Assembly (NCBI GenBank): GCA_900770325.1
Contig: CAAGKE010000027.1
Span: 1 to 5,712, forward strand
Direction: 5' to 3'
From: Lachnospiraceae bacterium
Lineage (GTDB): Bacteria; Bacillota; Clostridia; Lachnospirales; Lachnospiraceae
Length of the DNA stretch: 5,712 nt
A program made the translations under genes and the position numbers. Each line of letters begins with the position of its first letter. Position 1 is the first letter of the stretch. Below are positions 1-5,712 of the stretch, one piece after another. The notes under the pieces are model-generated. The model made no database searches. It had not been told where the DNA came from and was given only the letters and a program-made list of their open reading frames with translations.

Positions 1-2219
1 ACAATAATACTCCAGAAATTACTGCTGGCTGCTGTTAAGGTAAGATATTCTGTTGACATACTTTTCACAGGAACAGACACGCTGACTTCATTCCCGCACA
101 TCCAGCTTAAGGTATTCGTAAATAATTTCTGATTTCCGCCGGATACCATCTGGCTCATGGTGGAGCTTACAAGAGAAGATGAGGTATATACTGCCAGACG
201 GGCCTCCGCCTGCTGCAGTACCTCTTCTGTCAGCTCTGCCTCTTCTGTCACCAGCATTCCCAGTGCAAACGGTCCGTCAATATCATCAGCTTCTTTTCCG
301 TAAGTGGTCATATTTTCCACATCTGTTTTTGAATAAGAACTGGCAGAGGAGGATAACACCTCTGTCACCACAGTCTCTTCTCTGATCTCATCAGAGACGG
401 TCAGCCCCTGAGCCGCTGCCATAATCACATATCCGCTTCCTCCGGCCAGGTCTTCTGAGACTTCTGTCTGATTAATTACAGGTATCAGATAATAGGGAAG
501 CTGAATGTAATTTTGGGAATTCCCCTCCATAACAACACCTTCCGTCTTCTGAATCCCATAGTACTCCAGCAAAGCCTCCAGATTTGGCATTTCCTCCGTA
601 CTGTAATCCGTAATAATAAGGGCACTTCCTCCGATCATCAAATAGGCTCTGATCTTATTGCATTCCGCTTCTGTCAGATCCGATGTGGGAGAAAGAATCA
701 GCAGCCCATCCGCATCCTCCGGCACACGCTCTACGCTGATCAGATTCAGTTCTTCAGAAGTAATGTTTTCTTTTTCCACAGCAGATGCCATATTTTCATC
801 CAGAGACATTTCTCCGTGACCGGTCAGAGTATATATCTTCGGCAGATTTTCAGAGCTTACCGCAGCAATCGCGCTGGTGATCTGTCCCTCTGCATCGAAT
901 CCGAAAGCAGTGTAGGAATAACAGGTATAATCCATTTCATATTGATACATGTCGTTATAATCCACCACCCTGCTTGATTCGCCGCAGGTAACGATTACAC
1001 TGTTCTCTGTCAGGTTCCCCGATGTATACAGGGAAGTGAAATTAGGATATCTTACCGGATCTTTTTCTACCACACTGATATGGGAGGAAAGATCATTGTA
1101 GCGTTCCAGAAGCCGTGATACATTGGTATCCCGGTTGCTATCCTGCACAATATAGTAAAGTGTAATATCCTCTGTCAGTCCGGATGCCAGTTCCCTGGTC
1201 TGATCAGTCAGTACAGACAGCTTCTGACTTGTCACATCGATCTGCATATATGTGGAAGGAAGCTCCGATGCAATCAGATTCAATACCACTGCCGCCGCGA
1301 TCATAACAGCAGTCATGGCCATACTGTAGGATCCATTTTTCAGGCGTCCTTTTCCGGTGCCCCACCGTCTCTTCTGAATAGACTGGACAGTCAGAAAAAG
1401 AAACAGGGCTGTCACAGATAGATAGTAAATGATGCCGGCCACATCAAACATCCCGCCTGCGAACTCTTCAAAATGAGCTGTCACATTGAAAACAGCCAGT
1501 ATATTCTGGATCAGCCCTTCATAAAAGGCCGGTTTTACCAGATAAACTGCCAGCAAAGCTCCTTCCATCACCGCAGCAGAGATCACGGCAATCACCTTTT
1601 TCCCCAGCATATGGTATATAATGAATGCCAGAATGGCCGCAGCGATGGCCAGCGTCAAAAAAGAACCGGCAGAAGCATCCGGGAAAAAGGATGCGATTCC
1701 TTCCATGACATAGCTGATAAATAAAGCAAAAAAGGTGAGTACTGCCGCAATCACCTGGCTCTCTGTCACAGAAGAAAGGAACAGTCCGATGGAAAGATAA
1801 CAGGCACCCAGCAGGAAAAATCCAAACAGCGCACTGTAGCTTTCCCCATAGGCAATCGTTCCGAACTGAGACAGAATCAGCGGATAAAAACCCAGAATCA
1901 GCACCGGTATCAGATACACACTGACCAGTGCCAGATATTTACCAAGCACGATCCCGGTCACGGATACCGGAGATGTCAACAAAAGCTGATCTGTTTTCTG
2001 TCTTCGTTCTTCTGCCAGAATCCGCATGGTAAGGATCGGCACCAGTATTAAAAACACAAAGATCACTGCCTGCAGCGTATAAGCAAACTGGGGATACCGC
2101 GCCTGCAGATGGTATGCAGTAAAATAAATCCCGCAAAGCGCCAGCAGAAAAGCAATAAACACATAACCGATCATCGAGGTCAGAAACCCTTTTACCTCTT
2201 TTTTATAAACTGCTGTCAT
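1..2219 (-). CDS. ABC-2 permease fused to GldG-like extracytoplasmic domain (3' end outside window)
   Basis: The frame from ATG 2219 stays open for 739 codons to the window edge, so the C-terminus is missing. Residues 1 to about 230 form an ABC-2 permease domain with roughly six hydrophobic helices (about 15-36, 50-65, 97-117, 129-150, 155-172, 186-228). The motif EERRQKTDQLLLTSP (70-84) is typical of GldF-like permeases. Further helices lie near 259-280 and 299-318. Residues from about 320 onward are mostly hydrophilic and match the GldG / ABC_transp_aux type: a YTLTGHGE motif (463-470), then VPEDADGLLILSP (499-511) and YLMIGGSALIITDYS (526-540). This part should face outside. A final membrane anchor probably begins at the cut edge (FWSII, 735-739). 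The start is fixed by an AAAGGAGG site 9 nt upstream and lies inside the end of the ATPase gene, implying coupled translation. Substrate unknown. Fusion of the two Gld-like parts is seen directly; the family assignment is from recall of motifs. Confidence 0.9.
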   Translation of the reverse strand, partial: MTAVYKKEVKGFLTSMIGYVFIAFLLALCGIYFTAYHLQARYPQFAYTLQAVIFVFLILVPILTMRILAEERRQKTDQLLLTSPVSVTGIVLGKYLALVSVYLIPVLILGFYPLILSQFGTIAYGESYSALFGFFLLGACYLSIGLFLSSVTESQVIAAVLTFFALFISYVMEGIASFFPDASAGSFLTLAIAAAILAFIIYHMLGKKVIAVISAAVMEGALLAVYLVKPAFYEGLIQNILAVFNVTAHFEEFAGGMFDVAGIIYYLSVTALFLFLTVQSIQKRRWGTGKGRLKNGSYSMAMTAVMIAAAVVLNLIASELPSTYMQIDVTSQKLSVLTDQTRELASGLTEDITLYYIVQDSNRDTNVSRLLERYNDLSSHISVVEKDPVRYPNFTSLYTSGNLTENSVIVTCGESSRVVDYNDMYQYEMDYTCYSYTAFGFDAEGQITSAIAAVSSENLPKIYTLTGHGEMSLDENMASAVEKENITSEELNLISVERVPEDADGLLILSPTSDLTEAECNKIRAYLMIGGSALIITDYSTEEMPNLEALLEYYGIQKTEGVVMEGNSQNYIQLPYYLIPVINQTEVSEDLAGGSGYVIMAAAQGLTVSDEIREETVVTEVLSSSASSYSKTDVENMTTYGKEADDIDGPFALGMLVTEEAELTEEVLQQAEARLAVYTSSSLVSSTMSQMVSGGNQKLFTNTLSWMCGNEVSVSVPVKSMSTEYLTLTAASSNFWSII

Positions 2220-3267
2220 GATTCTGCCCCTCCTTTGCCTCATGCTCCGGAGTATGATCCCCGTGATTTCTTTCTTTCCTGCGGATCAGGCCAAAACGTT
2301 TTTTCTGTTCTCCTTTTTCCTCCATTTCTTCGGGATGCTCTTCTGTCAGTTCCAGGAAAATATCCTCCAGAGACACATGAGTATGCTGCATCCGCAGTAT
2401 GGGAAAATGCAGCTCAGAAAATAAAAAGAAGATCTCCCTGCGAATATCTTCTCCATCCCTGGCTTTCATTTCTATATCCACCGCATTTTTCTCCGCAGAG
2501 GGTTTTATGTTATATTCACTGACAACATCTGTTTTTTTCAATGCAGTATGGATTTCTTCCTGGTTCCCCTCCACCGTCAGTTCCAGTGTGGCAGAACCTT
2601 TCATCAGACTTGTTAAATTATCCGGTGTATCACTGGCCACCAGTTTTCCATGAGCAATGATCAGAATATGATCGCAGATCGCGCTCACTTCTGAGAGAAT
2701 ATGAGAGCTTAATATTACCGTATGTTTCTCACTTAATTTTTTAATCAGTTCGCGGATCTCAATAATCTGTTTTGGGTCAAGGCCTGCCATTGGCTCATCC
2801 AGGATAATGATATCCGGATAACCTAAAATCGCCTGGGCCTGCCCGACTCTCTGACGAAATCCTTTCGACAGGTTGCGAATCAGACGCTTCCTCACCTCCA
2901 GAGTTCCCGTCATATCCATGGCTTCCATGATCATTCGTTCTGTCTCTCTGCCCGGTATCTGCTTTAGCCCGGCAGCATAGGCCAGATATTCCTCCACGGT
3001 CATCTCAGGATAAACCGGGGGAATCTCAGGAAGATAACCGATGCATTTACGCGCTTCCTGCCCATCCTCCACGATATCATGCCCGTTGATCAGTACCTGT
3101 CCGGATGTGGGAGCAATATATCCGGTCATAATATTCATGGTAGTGGATTTTCCTGCTCCGTTGGGACCCAGAAAGCCGTAGATCTGGCCCTTTTCCACCG
3201 TAAAGGACAGCTGATCCACGGCCGTGTCCGGCCCATATTTTTTCGTCAGATTTTTCACTTCAATCAT
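2203..3267 (-). CDS. ABC transporter ATP-binding protein, GldA/NatA/CcmA-like
   Basis: A 354-residue cytoplasmic ATPase that should power the downstream permease. All nucleotide-binding motifs are present: Walker A GPNGAGKST (34-42), Q-loop region GYLPE (77-81, with Glu where many ABC proteins have Gln, common in this subgroup), signature LSKGF (133-137), Walker B IIILDEP (153-159), D-loop GLDP (162-165) and switch His189. The usual C-terminal segment ends at SLEDIFLELT (299-308). A 46-residue, highly charged tail (309-354), Glu-rich and then Lys/Arg/His-rich, follows it and is longer than normal for the family. The start has a GGAGGAA site 6-7 nt upstream. The stop lies 17 bp inside the permease gene, so the tail codons also carry the permease ribosome binding site. 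Promoter and regulator box lie immediately upstream. The direction of transport (export or envelope function) is inferred from family only. Confidence 0.95.
   Translation of the reverse strand: MIEVKNLTKKYGPDTAVDQLSFTVEKGQIYGFLGPNGAGKSTTMNIMTGYIAPTSGQVLINGHDIVEDGQEARKCIGYLPEIPPVYPEMTVEEYLAYAAGLKQIPGRETERMIMEAMDMTGTLEVRKRLIRNLSKGFRQRVGQAQAILGYPDIIILDEPMAGLDPKQIIEIRELIKKLSEKHTVILSSHILSEVSAICDHILIIAHGKLVASDTPDNLTSLMKGSATLELTVEGNQEEIHTALKKTDVVSEYNIKPSAEKNAVDIEMKARDGEDIRREIFFLFSELHFPILRMQHTHVSLEDIFLELTEEHPEEMEEKGEQKKRFGLIRRKERNHGDHTPEHEAKEGQNHDSSL
2229..2236 (-). promoter_or_regulatory. Ribosome binding site of the permease, inside the ATPase gene
   Basis: AAAGGAGG on the minus strand, 9 nt before ATG 2219. 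It lies within the last codons of the ATPase gene and supports the choice of the overlapping permease start and coupled translation of the two transporter subunits. Confidence 0.8.
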
Positions 3268-3312
3268 GCGGTTCCTCCAATCAACAATTCATTTTATTGA
3301 ATCTGCTCCTAT

Positions 3313-3318
3313 ATTGTA
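3313..3318 (-). promoter_or_regulatory. Predicted -10 element of the transporter operon
   Basis: TACAAT on the minus strand, 5 of 6 matches to TATAAT, placing the transcript start near 3306 and giving a leader of about 40 nt. At 17-bp spacing the -35 position reads AGGTAC, which does not resemble TTGACA; that position is occupied by the direct-repeat box. This is what a class II activator-dependent promoter looks like. Prediction only. Confidence 0.6.
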
Positions 3319-3326
3319 TGGGGGAA

Positions 3327-3345
3327 TCCTGAAATGTACCTGAAA
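3327..3345 (-). promoter_or_regulatory. Response-regulator box, copy 2 (transporter promoter)
   Basis: The minus strand reads TTTCAGGTACATTTCAGGA: TTTCAGG, 4 bp, TTTCAGG, an 11-bp period direct repeat. It is identical over 19 bp to the copy before the regulator gene (5414-5432). It ends 9 bp upstream of the predicted -10 and replaces the -35. OmpR/PhoB-family regulators bind such direct repeats as head-to-tail dimers, so the regulator encoded in this window is the likely ligand (inference). Confidence 0.72.
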
Positions 3346-3369
3346 AACAATGTGAAGGTTTTGCGAATT

Positions 3370-4608
3370 TTACAGTACCACCTTAAAACAGATCTTCTTT
3401 CCGTCCAGATATTCCGCGCTGATTTTTCCACCATGAGCCTCCGCGACAGCTCTGGCAATAGAAAGACCGATACCGGTTCCTCCGGTATTTCTCGATCTGG
3501 AAATATCCGGGCGGTAAAACCGGTCAAACAGACGGTCAATATCCGCCATATCCTCCTGCTGGCAGGTATTCACCACTTCGATATATTTTTTCCCGCGCCT
3601 TTCATATACAGAAAACCGGATCTCTCCGCCTTCCTCCGTATACTTCACTGCATTTTCCAGAAGAATGGATATCATGCGCTGTACCGATGCCCGGTCTCCG
3701 TACAGCCTGATCCCTTCCCCGATCTCCTGAACATACTGTTTTCCCTGTGCCTTTGCTGTTGCTGAAAATGACTCCGCACTCTCCCAGGCAGCTTCACTGA
3801 GAGAAAACTCCTCCTTTTCCGGAAATGGAGTTTCCTCATCCAGCCTGGACAGAGTGATCAGATTTTCCACCAGTTTTGTAAGCCTTCCTGTCTGCTTCCG
3901 GATATTTTCGATCCATTCATCTTCTCCGTAAAGCATGGCCAGAACATCCGAGCTGGCAGAAATCGAGGTGATGGGAGTCTTCAATTCATGGCCCGCATCG
4001 GTAATAAACCGTTTTTGCCGCTCTACATTCCTGGCAAAAGGCACAATTGCTCTTTTGGATAACAAAAAAATCAGGATAAACACAATCAGAAGACTGGCTA
4101 CAACCACACAGGAGGAAGTAATCAGAAGGTTATACATAAATTCATATTCTGAATCAGAATTCAGGAAGATCAGAACCTTTTCCTGCTCCGCTTCATACAC
4201 ATGATACCGAAAATGCTGATAATATCCGCTCTGGCTTCCTTTCTTCAGCAGGGTTTCTGCATAGGTCCGGGCCATTTCCTCTGTTACAGAGGCAATAAAG
4301 TCTTTCAAAACCTCCGTGACTGTCCCTTCCGTATCACACCGGACAATGAAAAATCTTGTTGTATACTCTGATTCCGGCTGTTTTCTTCCCGCATGTCCCA
4401 GATCAGGAAATCCGTTTTTTTCTGTTCTCCCGGTTTTATCTGCGGCCGTTCTCTGATCATACTGGTAAATCCCTTCTATGATCCGGTCCTGGCGGGCTGC
4501 TGTCACGCAATAATTCCCCACATTAATGATCCCGGCCACCAGAAGCAGAACGCAGGAGAACGCGATCATGGCCGCCCGGATGAAACGCCATCGCATTTTT
4601 TTCATCAT
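3370..4608 (-). CDS. Sensor histidine kinase, two transmembrane segments, no HAMP domain
   Basis: A 412-residue membrane kinase expected to phosphorylate the regulator encoded just upstream. TM1 is about residues 10-31, an extracytoplasmic sensor region of about 125 residues follows (34-160), and TM2 is about 161-183. Only some 23 residues separate TM2 from the H-box, too few for a HAMP domain. The HisKA H-box is RFITDAGHELKTP (200-212) with His207 as phosphoacceptor. The ATPase domain has an N-box LLENAVKYT (316-324, Asn319), an F-box LFDRFYR (360-366) and a G2 box GGTGIGLSIA (376-385). The usual DxGxG G1 box is not recognisable; the expected place reads VVNTCQQED (345-353). ATG 4608 is chosen over an in-frame ATG at 4710 because it has GGAGGA 6-7 nt upstream and forms an ATGA overlap with the regulator stop; the ATG at 4605 is an alternative. 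The upstream ATG would extend 34 codons into the regulator gene and give a non-membrane-like N-terminus. Signal unknown. Confidence 0.94.
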   Translation of the reverse strand: MMKKMRWRFIRAAMIAFSCVLLLVAGIINVGNYCVTAARQDRIIEGIYQYDQRTAADKTGRTEKNGFPDLGHAGRKQPESEYTTRFFIVRCDTEGTVTEVLKDFIASVTEEMARTYAETLLKKGSQSGYYQHFRYHVYEAEQEKVLIFLNSDSEYEFMYNLLITSSCVVVASLLIVFILIFLLSKRAIVPFARNVERQKRFITDAGHELKTPITSISASSDVLAMLYGEDEWIENIRKQTGRLTKLVENLITLSRLDEETPFPEKEEFSLSEAAWESAESFSATAKAQGKQYVQEIGEGIRLYGDRASVQRMISILLENAVKYTEEGGEIRFSVYERRGKKYIEVVNTCQQEDMADIDRLFDRFYRPDISRSRNTGGTGIGLSIARAVAEAHGGKISAEYLDGKKICFKVVL

Positions 4609-5279
4609 AACCGTTCCTCCAGGGCATATCCGGCGCCCCTTATGGTTTTTATTTCCACATCCGCATCCAGCTCCCGCAGCTTCTTTCTCAGGAAACCGAT
4701 GTAAGTCCATACCACATCGGCTCCCGCATCACTGTTATTGCCCCATATTTTCTCCATCATATGCTCAGAAGAAAATATATGCTTCGGATGGTTCATAAAT
4801 AATTCCATCATCTGATATTCCTTATTATTCAGACGGACTCTGCAGTTTTTTACTGCCAATTCATAGCTGTTGCAGTCCAGGCTCACATTTCCTACGGTCA
4901 GTACGCTGTCTGTATAATTCATGCTGCGTCTGGACAGAGCCTTTACCCTGGCAATCAGCTCACTGGTGGCAAAGGGCTTGGAAAGATAATCGTCTGCCCC
5001 CGCATTTAAACCGTTCACCCGATCCTCCACCTCTGCTTTTGCTGTCAGGAGCAAGACCGGTGTGGCCATCCTGTGTGCCCGGATCCGCGCCAGCACCTCC
5101 AGCCCGTCCAGTCCGGGCATCATAATATCCAGAACAATCACATTATATTCGATCTGCCGGATATAGGACCAGGCATCCTTTCCGTTGTGCACAATATCCA
5201 CCGTAAATTTATTTTTTTCCAGTAGAAGCTTCAATGCCTTTGCAATCTCCACTTCATCCTCCGCAATTAAAATACGCAT
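4605..5279 (-). CDS. OmpR/PhoB-family response regulator
   Basis: A 224-residue DNA-binding response regulator of normal length. The receiver domain (1 to about 118) has acidic residues Glu7/Asp8, phosphoacceptor Asp51 in VLDIMMPGLDG (49-59), Thr80 in LLLTA and Lys102 in LSKPF. The C-terminal winged-helix domain (about 125-222) ends with VWTYIGFLRKKL and the IKTIRGAGYAL motif typical of Trans_reg_C. The start is supported by AAGGAGG 7 nt upstream. Its stop overlaps the kinase ATG as ATGA, so the pair is a translationally coupled two-component operon, with regulator first. A direct-repeat box suited to this family lies before this gene and again before the ABC transporter operon, suggesting autoregulation and control of the transporter. 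The sequence does not identify a named orthologue, so no symbol is given. Confidence 0.96.
   Translation of the reverse strand: MRILIAEDEVEIAKALKLLLEKNKFTVDIVHNGKDAWSYIRQIEYNVIVLDIMMPGLDGLEVLARIRAHRMATPVLLLTAKAEVEDRVNGLNAGADDYLSKPFATSELIARVKALSRRSMNYTDSVLTVGNVSLDCNSYELAVKNCRVRLNNKEYQMMELFMNHPKHIFSSEHMMEKIWGNNSDAGADVVWTYIGFLRKKLRELDADVEIKTIRGAGYALEERL
4615..4620 (-). promoter_or_regulatory. Ribosome binding site deciding the kinase start
   Basis: GGAGGA on the minus strand, 6 nt before ATG 4608 and inside the last codons of the regulator gene. It selects ATG 4608 (or the adjacent ATG 4605) over the longer in-frame start at 4710. Confidence 0.75.
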
Positions 5280-5302
5280 GGCAATTCCTCCTTTTTCTTA
5301 TT

Positions 5303-5325
5303 CAAGAACGCCTCTGGCGTTCTTG
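5303..5325 (-). other. Leader hairpin next to the regulator ribosome binding site
   Basis: A perfect 10-bp inverted repeat, CAAGAACGCC / GGCGTTCTTG, with a 3-nt loop. It ends about 8 nt before the AAGGAGG tract of the regulator. No U-run follows on either strand, so it is not a typical intrinsic terminator; it could stabilise the 5' end, modulate translation, or be part of a dispersed palindromic repeat. Confidence 0.65.
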
Positions 5326-5363
5326 CCGCGGCGTGGTCAAATGCGAAGAATTGTTGCAGCTCG

Positions 5364-5379
5364 CCACCTATAGAGGTGG
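5364..5379 (-). other. Second leader hairpin
   Basis: CCACCT-CTAT-AGGTGG on the minus strand, 6-bp stem with 4-nt loop, about 15-20 nt after the predicted transcript start. The same AGGTGG arm could instead pair with CCAC near 5333-5336, so alternative folds exist. Function unknown. Confidence 0.5.
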
Positions 5380-5384
5380 GAATC

Positions 5385-5403
5385 TTATCTTCTTTCAAGA
5401 TAA
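5385..5403. promoter_or_regulatory. Inverted repeat over the -10/start region of the regulator promoter
   Basis: Perfect 7-bp arms TTATCTT and AAGATAA separated by GAAAG. One arm overlaps the -10 hexamer and the other lies just past the predicted start point, the position of a classical repressor operator. No equivalent is seen at the transporter promoter. It could also be chance in AT-rich promoter DNA. Confidence 0.4.
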
Positions 5404-5405
5404 TA
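5400..5405 (-). promoter_or_regulatory. Predicted -10 element of the regulator/kinase operon
   Basis: TATTAT on the minus strand, 5 of 6 matches to TATAAT, start point near 5393. It lies 9 bp after the direct-repeat box, the same distance as at the transporter promoter, and has no recognisable -35. Prediction only. Confidence 0.6.
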
Positions 5406-5413
5406 ACATATTT

Positions 5414-5432
5414 TCCTGAAATGTACCTGAAA
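5414..5432 (-). promoter_or_regulatory. Response-regulator box, copy 1 (regulator promoter)
   Basis: TTTCAGGTACATTTCAGGA on the minus strand, identical to 3327-3345. Two TTTCAGG half-sites with an 11-bp period. A further TTTCAG occurs at 5440-5445, 13 bp upstream of the first half-site, possibly a weak extra contact. The placement suggests positive autoregulation by the encoded regulator. Confidence 0.72.
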
Positions 5433-5556
5433 GGAATTGCTGAAAAATCCTTTACGTCAACCGCACACTGCATATGAACAGTCTTTTATTCCAATCAGCA
5501 AATGCCTGAACCGGGAGAATCTGCCATCGGCACACCTTTCGGGTGTATAGAAACGC

Positions 5557-5602
5557 AAAATGATGGAGAAAGAACTTATCTTTGTTCCCGCTCCATCATT
5601 TT
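5557..5602. terminator. Hairpin terminator after the upstream gene, possibly bidirectional
   Basis: Arms AAAATGATGGAG (5557-5568) and CTCCATCATTTT (5591-5602) pair perfectly over 12 bp around a 22-nt loop that can itself fold (AAAGA/TCTTT or GAAC/GTTC). It begins 12 nt after the stop codon of the upstream minus-strand gene. On the minus strand the 3' arm ends in TTTT followed by GCGTTTC; on the plus strand the T tract is better (TTTTTATTTT, 5599-5608), so it may work in both directions. Confidence 0.8.
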
Positions 5603-5614
5603 TATTTTCAGATA

Positions 5615-5712
5615 CTATTTCCTTTTTATCAGCTCTTTTGCTTTTTCACAGATACCCTCCGCATCCAGCTTTAAAAGAGTGAACACCTCTGAATCCGCTC
5701 CATTAGGCACAT
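5615..5712 (-). CDS. C-terminal end of an unidentified gene (5' part outside window)
   Basis: Thirty-one complete codons and a TAG stop (5617-5615) are present. The peptide begins VPNGADSEVF and ends LDAEGICEKAKELIKRK, a charged amphipathic helix. The codon use and the terminator 12 nt after the stop make a real gene end likely. The tail is faintly like the C-terminus of transketolase/DXS-type enzymes (a GI-x-EKAKELI ending), but this is too short to assign. It is on the same strand as the two-component operon but separated from it by a terminator and a promoter. Confidence 0.7.
   Translation of the reverse strand, partial: VPNGADSEVFTLLKLDAEGICEKAKELIKRK

Larger units (their letters stand above)
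5280..5614. other. 335-bp intergenic region with terminator, promoter and structured leader
   Basis: No convincing gene is present. From the upstream-gene side it contains a strong hairpin terminator, two small hairpins (TGCC-ATC-GGCA at 5522-5532 and ACACC-TTTCG-GGTGT at 5532-5546), the regulator box, a -10 element, an inverted repeat over the start region and a leader of about 113 nt with two good hairpins. A 68-codon minus-strand frame (5473-5267) spans part of it, but it lacks a ribosome binding site and is not accepted as a gene. Confidence 0.7.

Noticed and set aside
513..977. 154-codon plus-strand frame
   Set aside because: It lies antisense to the GldG-like domain, which is continuous and shows family motifs; no ribosome binding site or recognisable domain.
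1939..2136. 65-codon minus-strand frame inside the permease
   Set aside because: It is a shadow in another frame of the well-supported permease coding sequence.
2109..2522. 137-codon plus-strand frame and similar plus-strand frames opposite the ATPase and kinase
   Set aside because: All are antisense to genes with clear conserved motifs, and their translations show no domain.
3370..4710. Longer kinase start at ATG 4710
   Set aside because: It would run 34 codons into the regulator gene, lacks a ribosome binding site and puts a non-membrane-like stretch before TM1. ATG 4608 has GGAGGA and an ATGA overlap.
5303..5325. Leader hairpin as an intrinsic terminator or attenuator
   Set aside because: The stem is strong, but no U-run follows on either strand, and the minus strand continues into the regulator ribosome binding site.
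5432..5460. TTGACG (5455-5460, minus strand) as a conventional -35 element
   Set aside because: At 17-bp spacing the -10 position reads ATTCCT, a poor match; the -10 at 5400-5405 is far too distant.
5267..5473. A 68-codon minus-strand frame through the leader of the regulator gene
   Set aside because: It has no ribosome binding site, starts upstream of the predicted transcript start, covers the regulator box and both leader hairpins, and has no internal ATG after the start point. More likely an open frame across a repeat-like leader.
5480..5610. Known riboswitch classes (fluoride, TPP, THF, c-di-GMP, cobalamin) in the intergenic region
   Set aside because: Short matches such as CTGAACC or GATGG occur, but none of the conserved cores could be assembled in order on either strand.

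Overview
The window reads as a piece of a low-to-moderate GC Firmicute chromosome, most likely a gut clostridium of the Lachnospiraceae type. This is inferred from strong AAGGAGG-type ribosome binding sites before every complete gene, from the protein sequence style, and from the family of the sensor kinase. No mobile element, CRISPR array, rRNA or tRNA is visible. All supported genes lie on the minus strand, so transcription runs from high to low coordinates.

Layout in the direction of transcription: (1) 5712-5615, the last 31 codons of an unidentified gene, followed by a hairpin terminator (5557-5602). (2) 5614-5280, a 335-bp intergenic region. It holds a predicted promoter whose -10 element is preceded by a direct-repeat box (5414-5432), an inverted repeat over the -10/start region, and a hairpin-rich leader. 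(3) 5279-4605, an OmpR/PhoB-type response regulator, translationally coupled by an ATGA overlap to (4) 4608-3370, a two-transmembrane sensor histidine kinase. (5) 3369-3268, a 102-bp gap with a second predicted promoter and a second identical copy of the box (3327-3345). (6) 3267-2203, an ABC transporter ATPase of the GldA/NatA/CcmA-like group. It overlaps by 17 bp (7) 2219 to beyond base 1, a large permease that fuses an ABC-2 type membrane domain (GldF-like) to a GldG-like extracytoplasmic domain. This last reading frame is open to the window edge and is incomplete.

The central observation is a 19-bp sequence, TTTCAGGTACATTTCAGGA on the minus strand, found once before the regulator/kinase operon and once before the transporter operon. 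It is a 7-bp direct repeat with an 11-bp period, the usual layout of OmpR/PhoB-family binding sites. In both places it ends exactly 9 bp before a good -10 hexamer and covers the place where a -35 element would be. The simplest model is that the kinase senses an envelope signal, the regulator binds both boxes, activates its own operon and switches on the GldA/GldFG-like transporter. The signal and the transported substrate cannot be read from the sequence.
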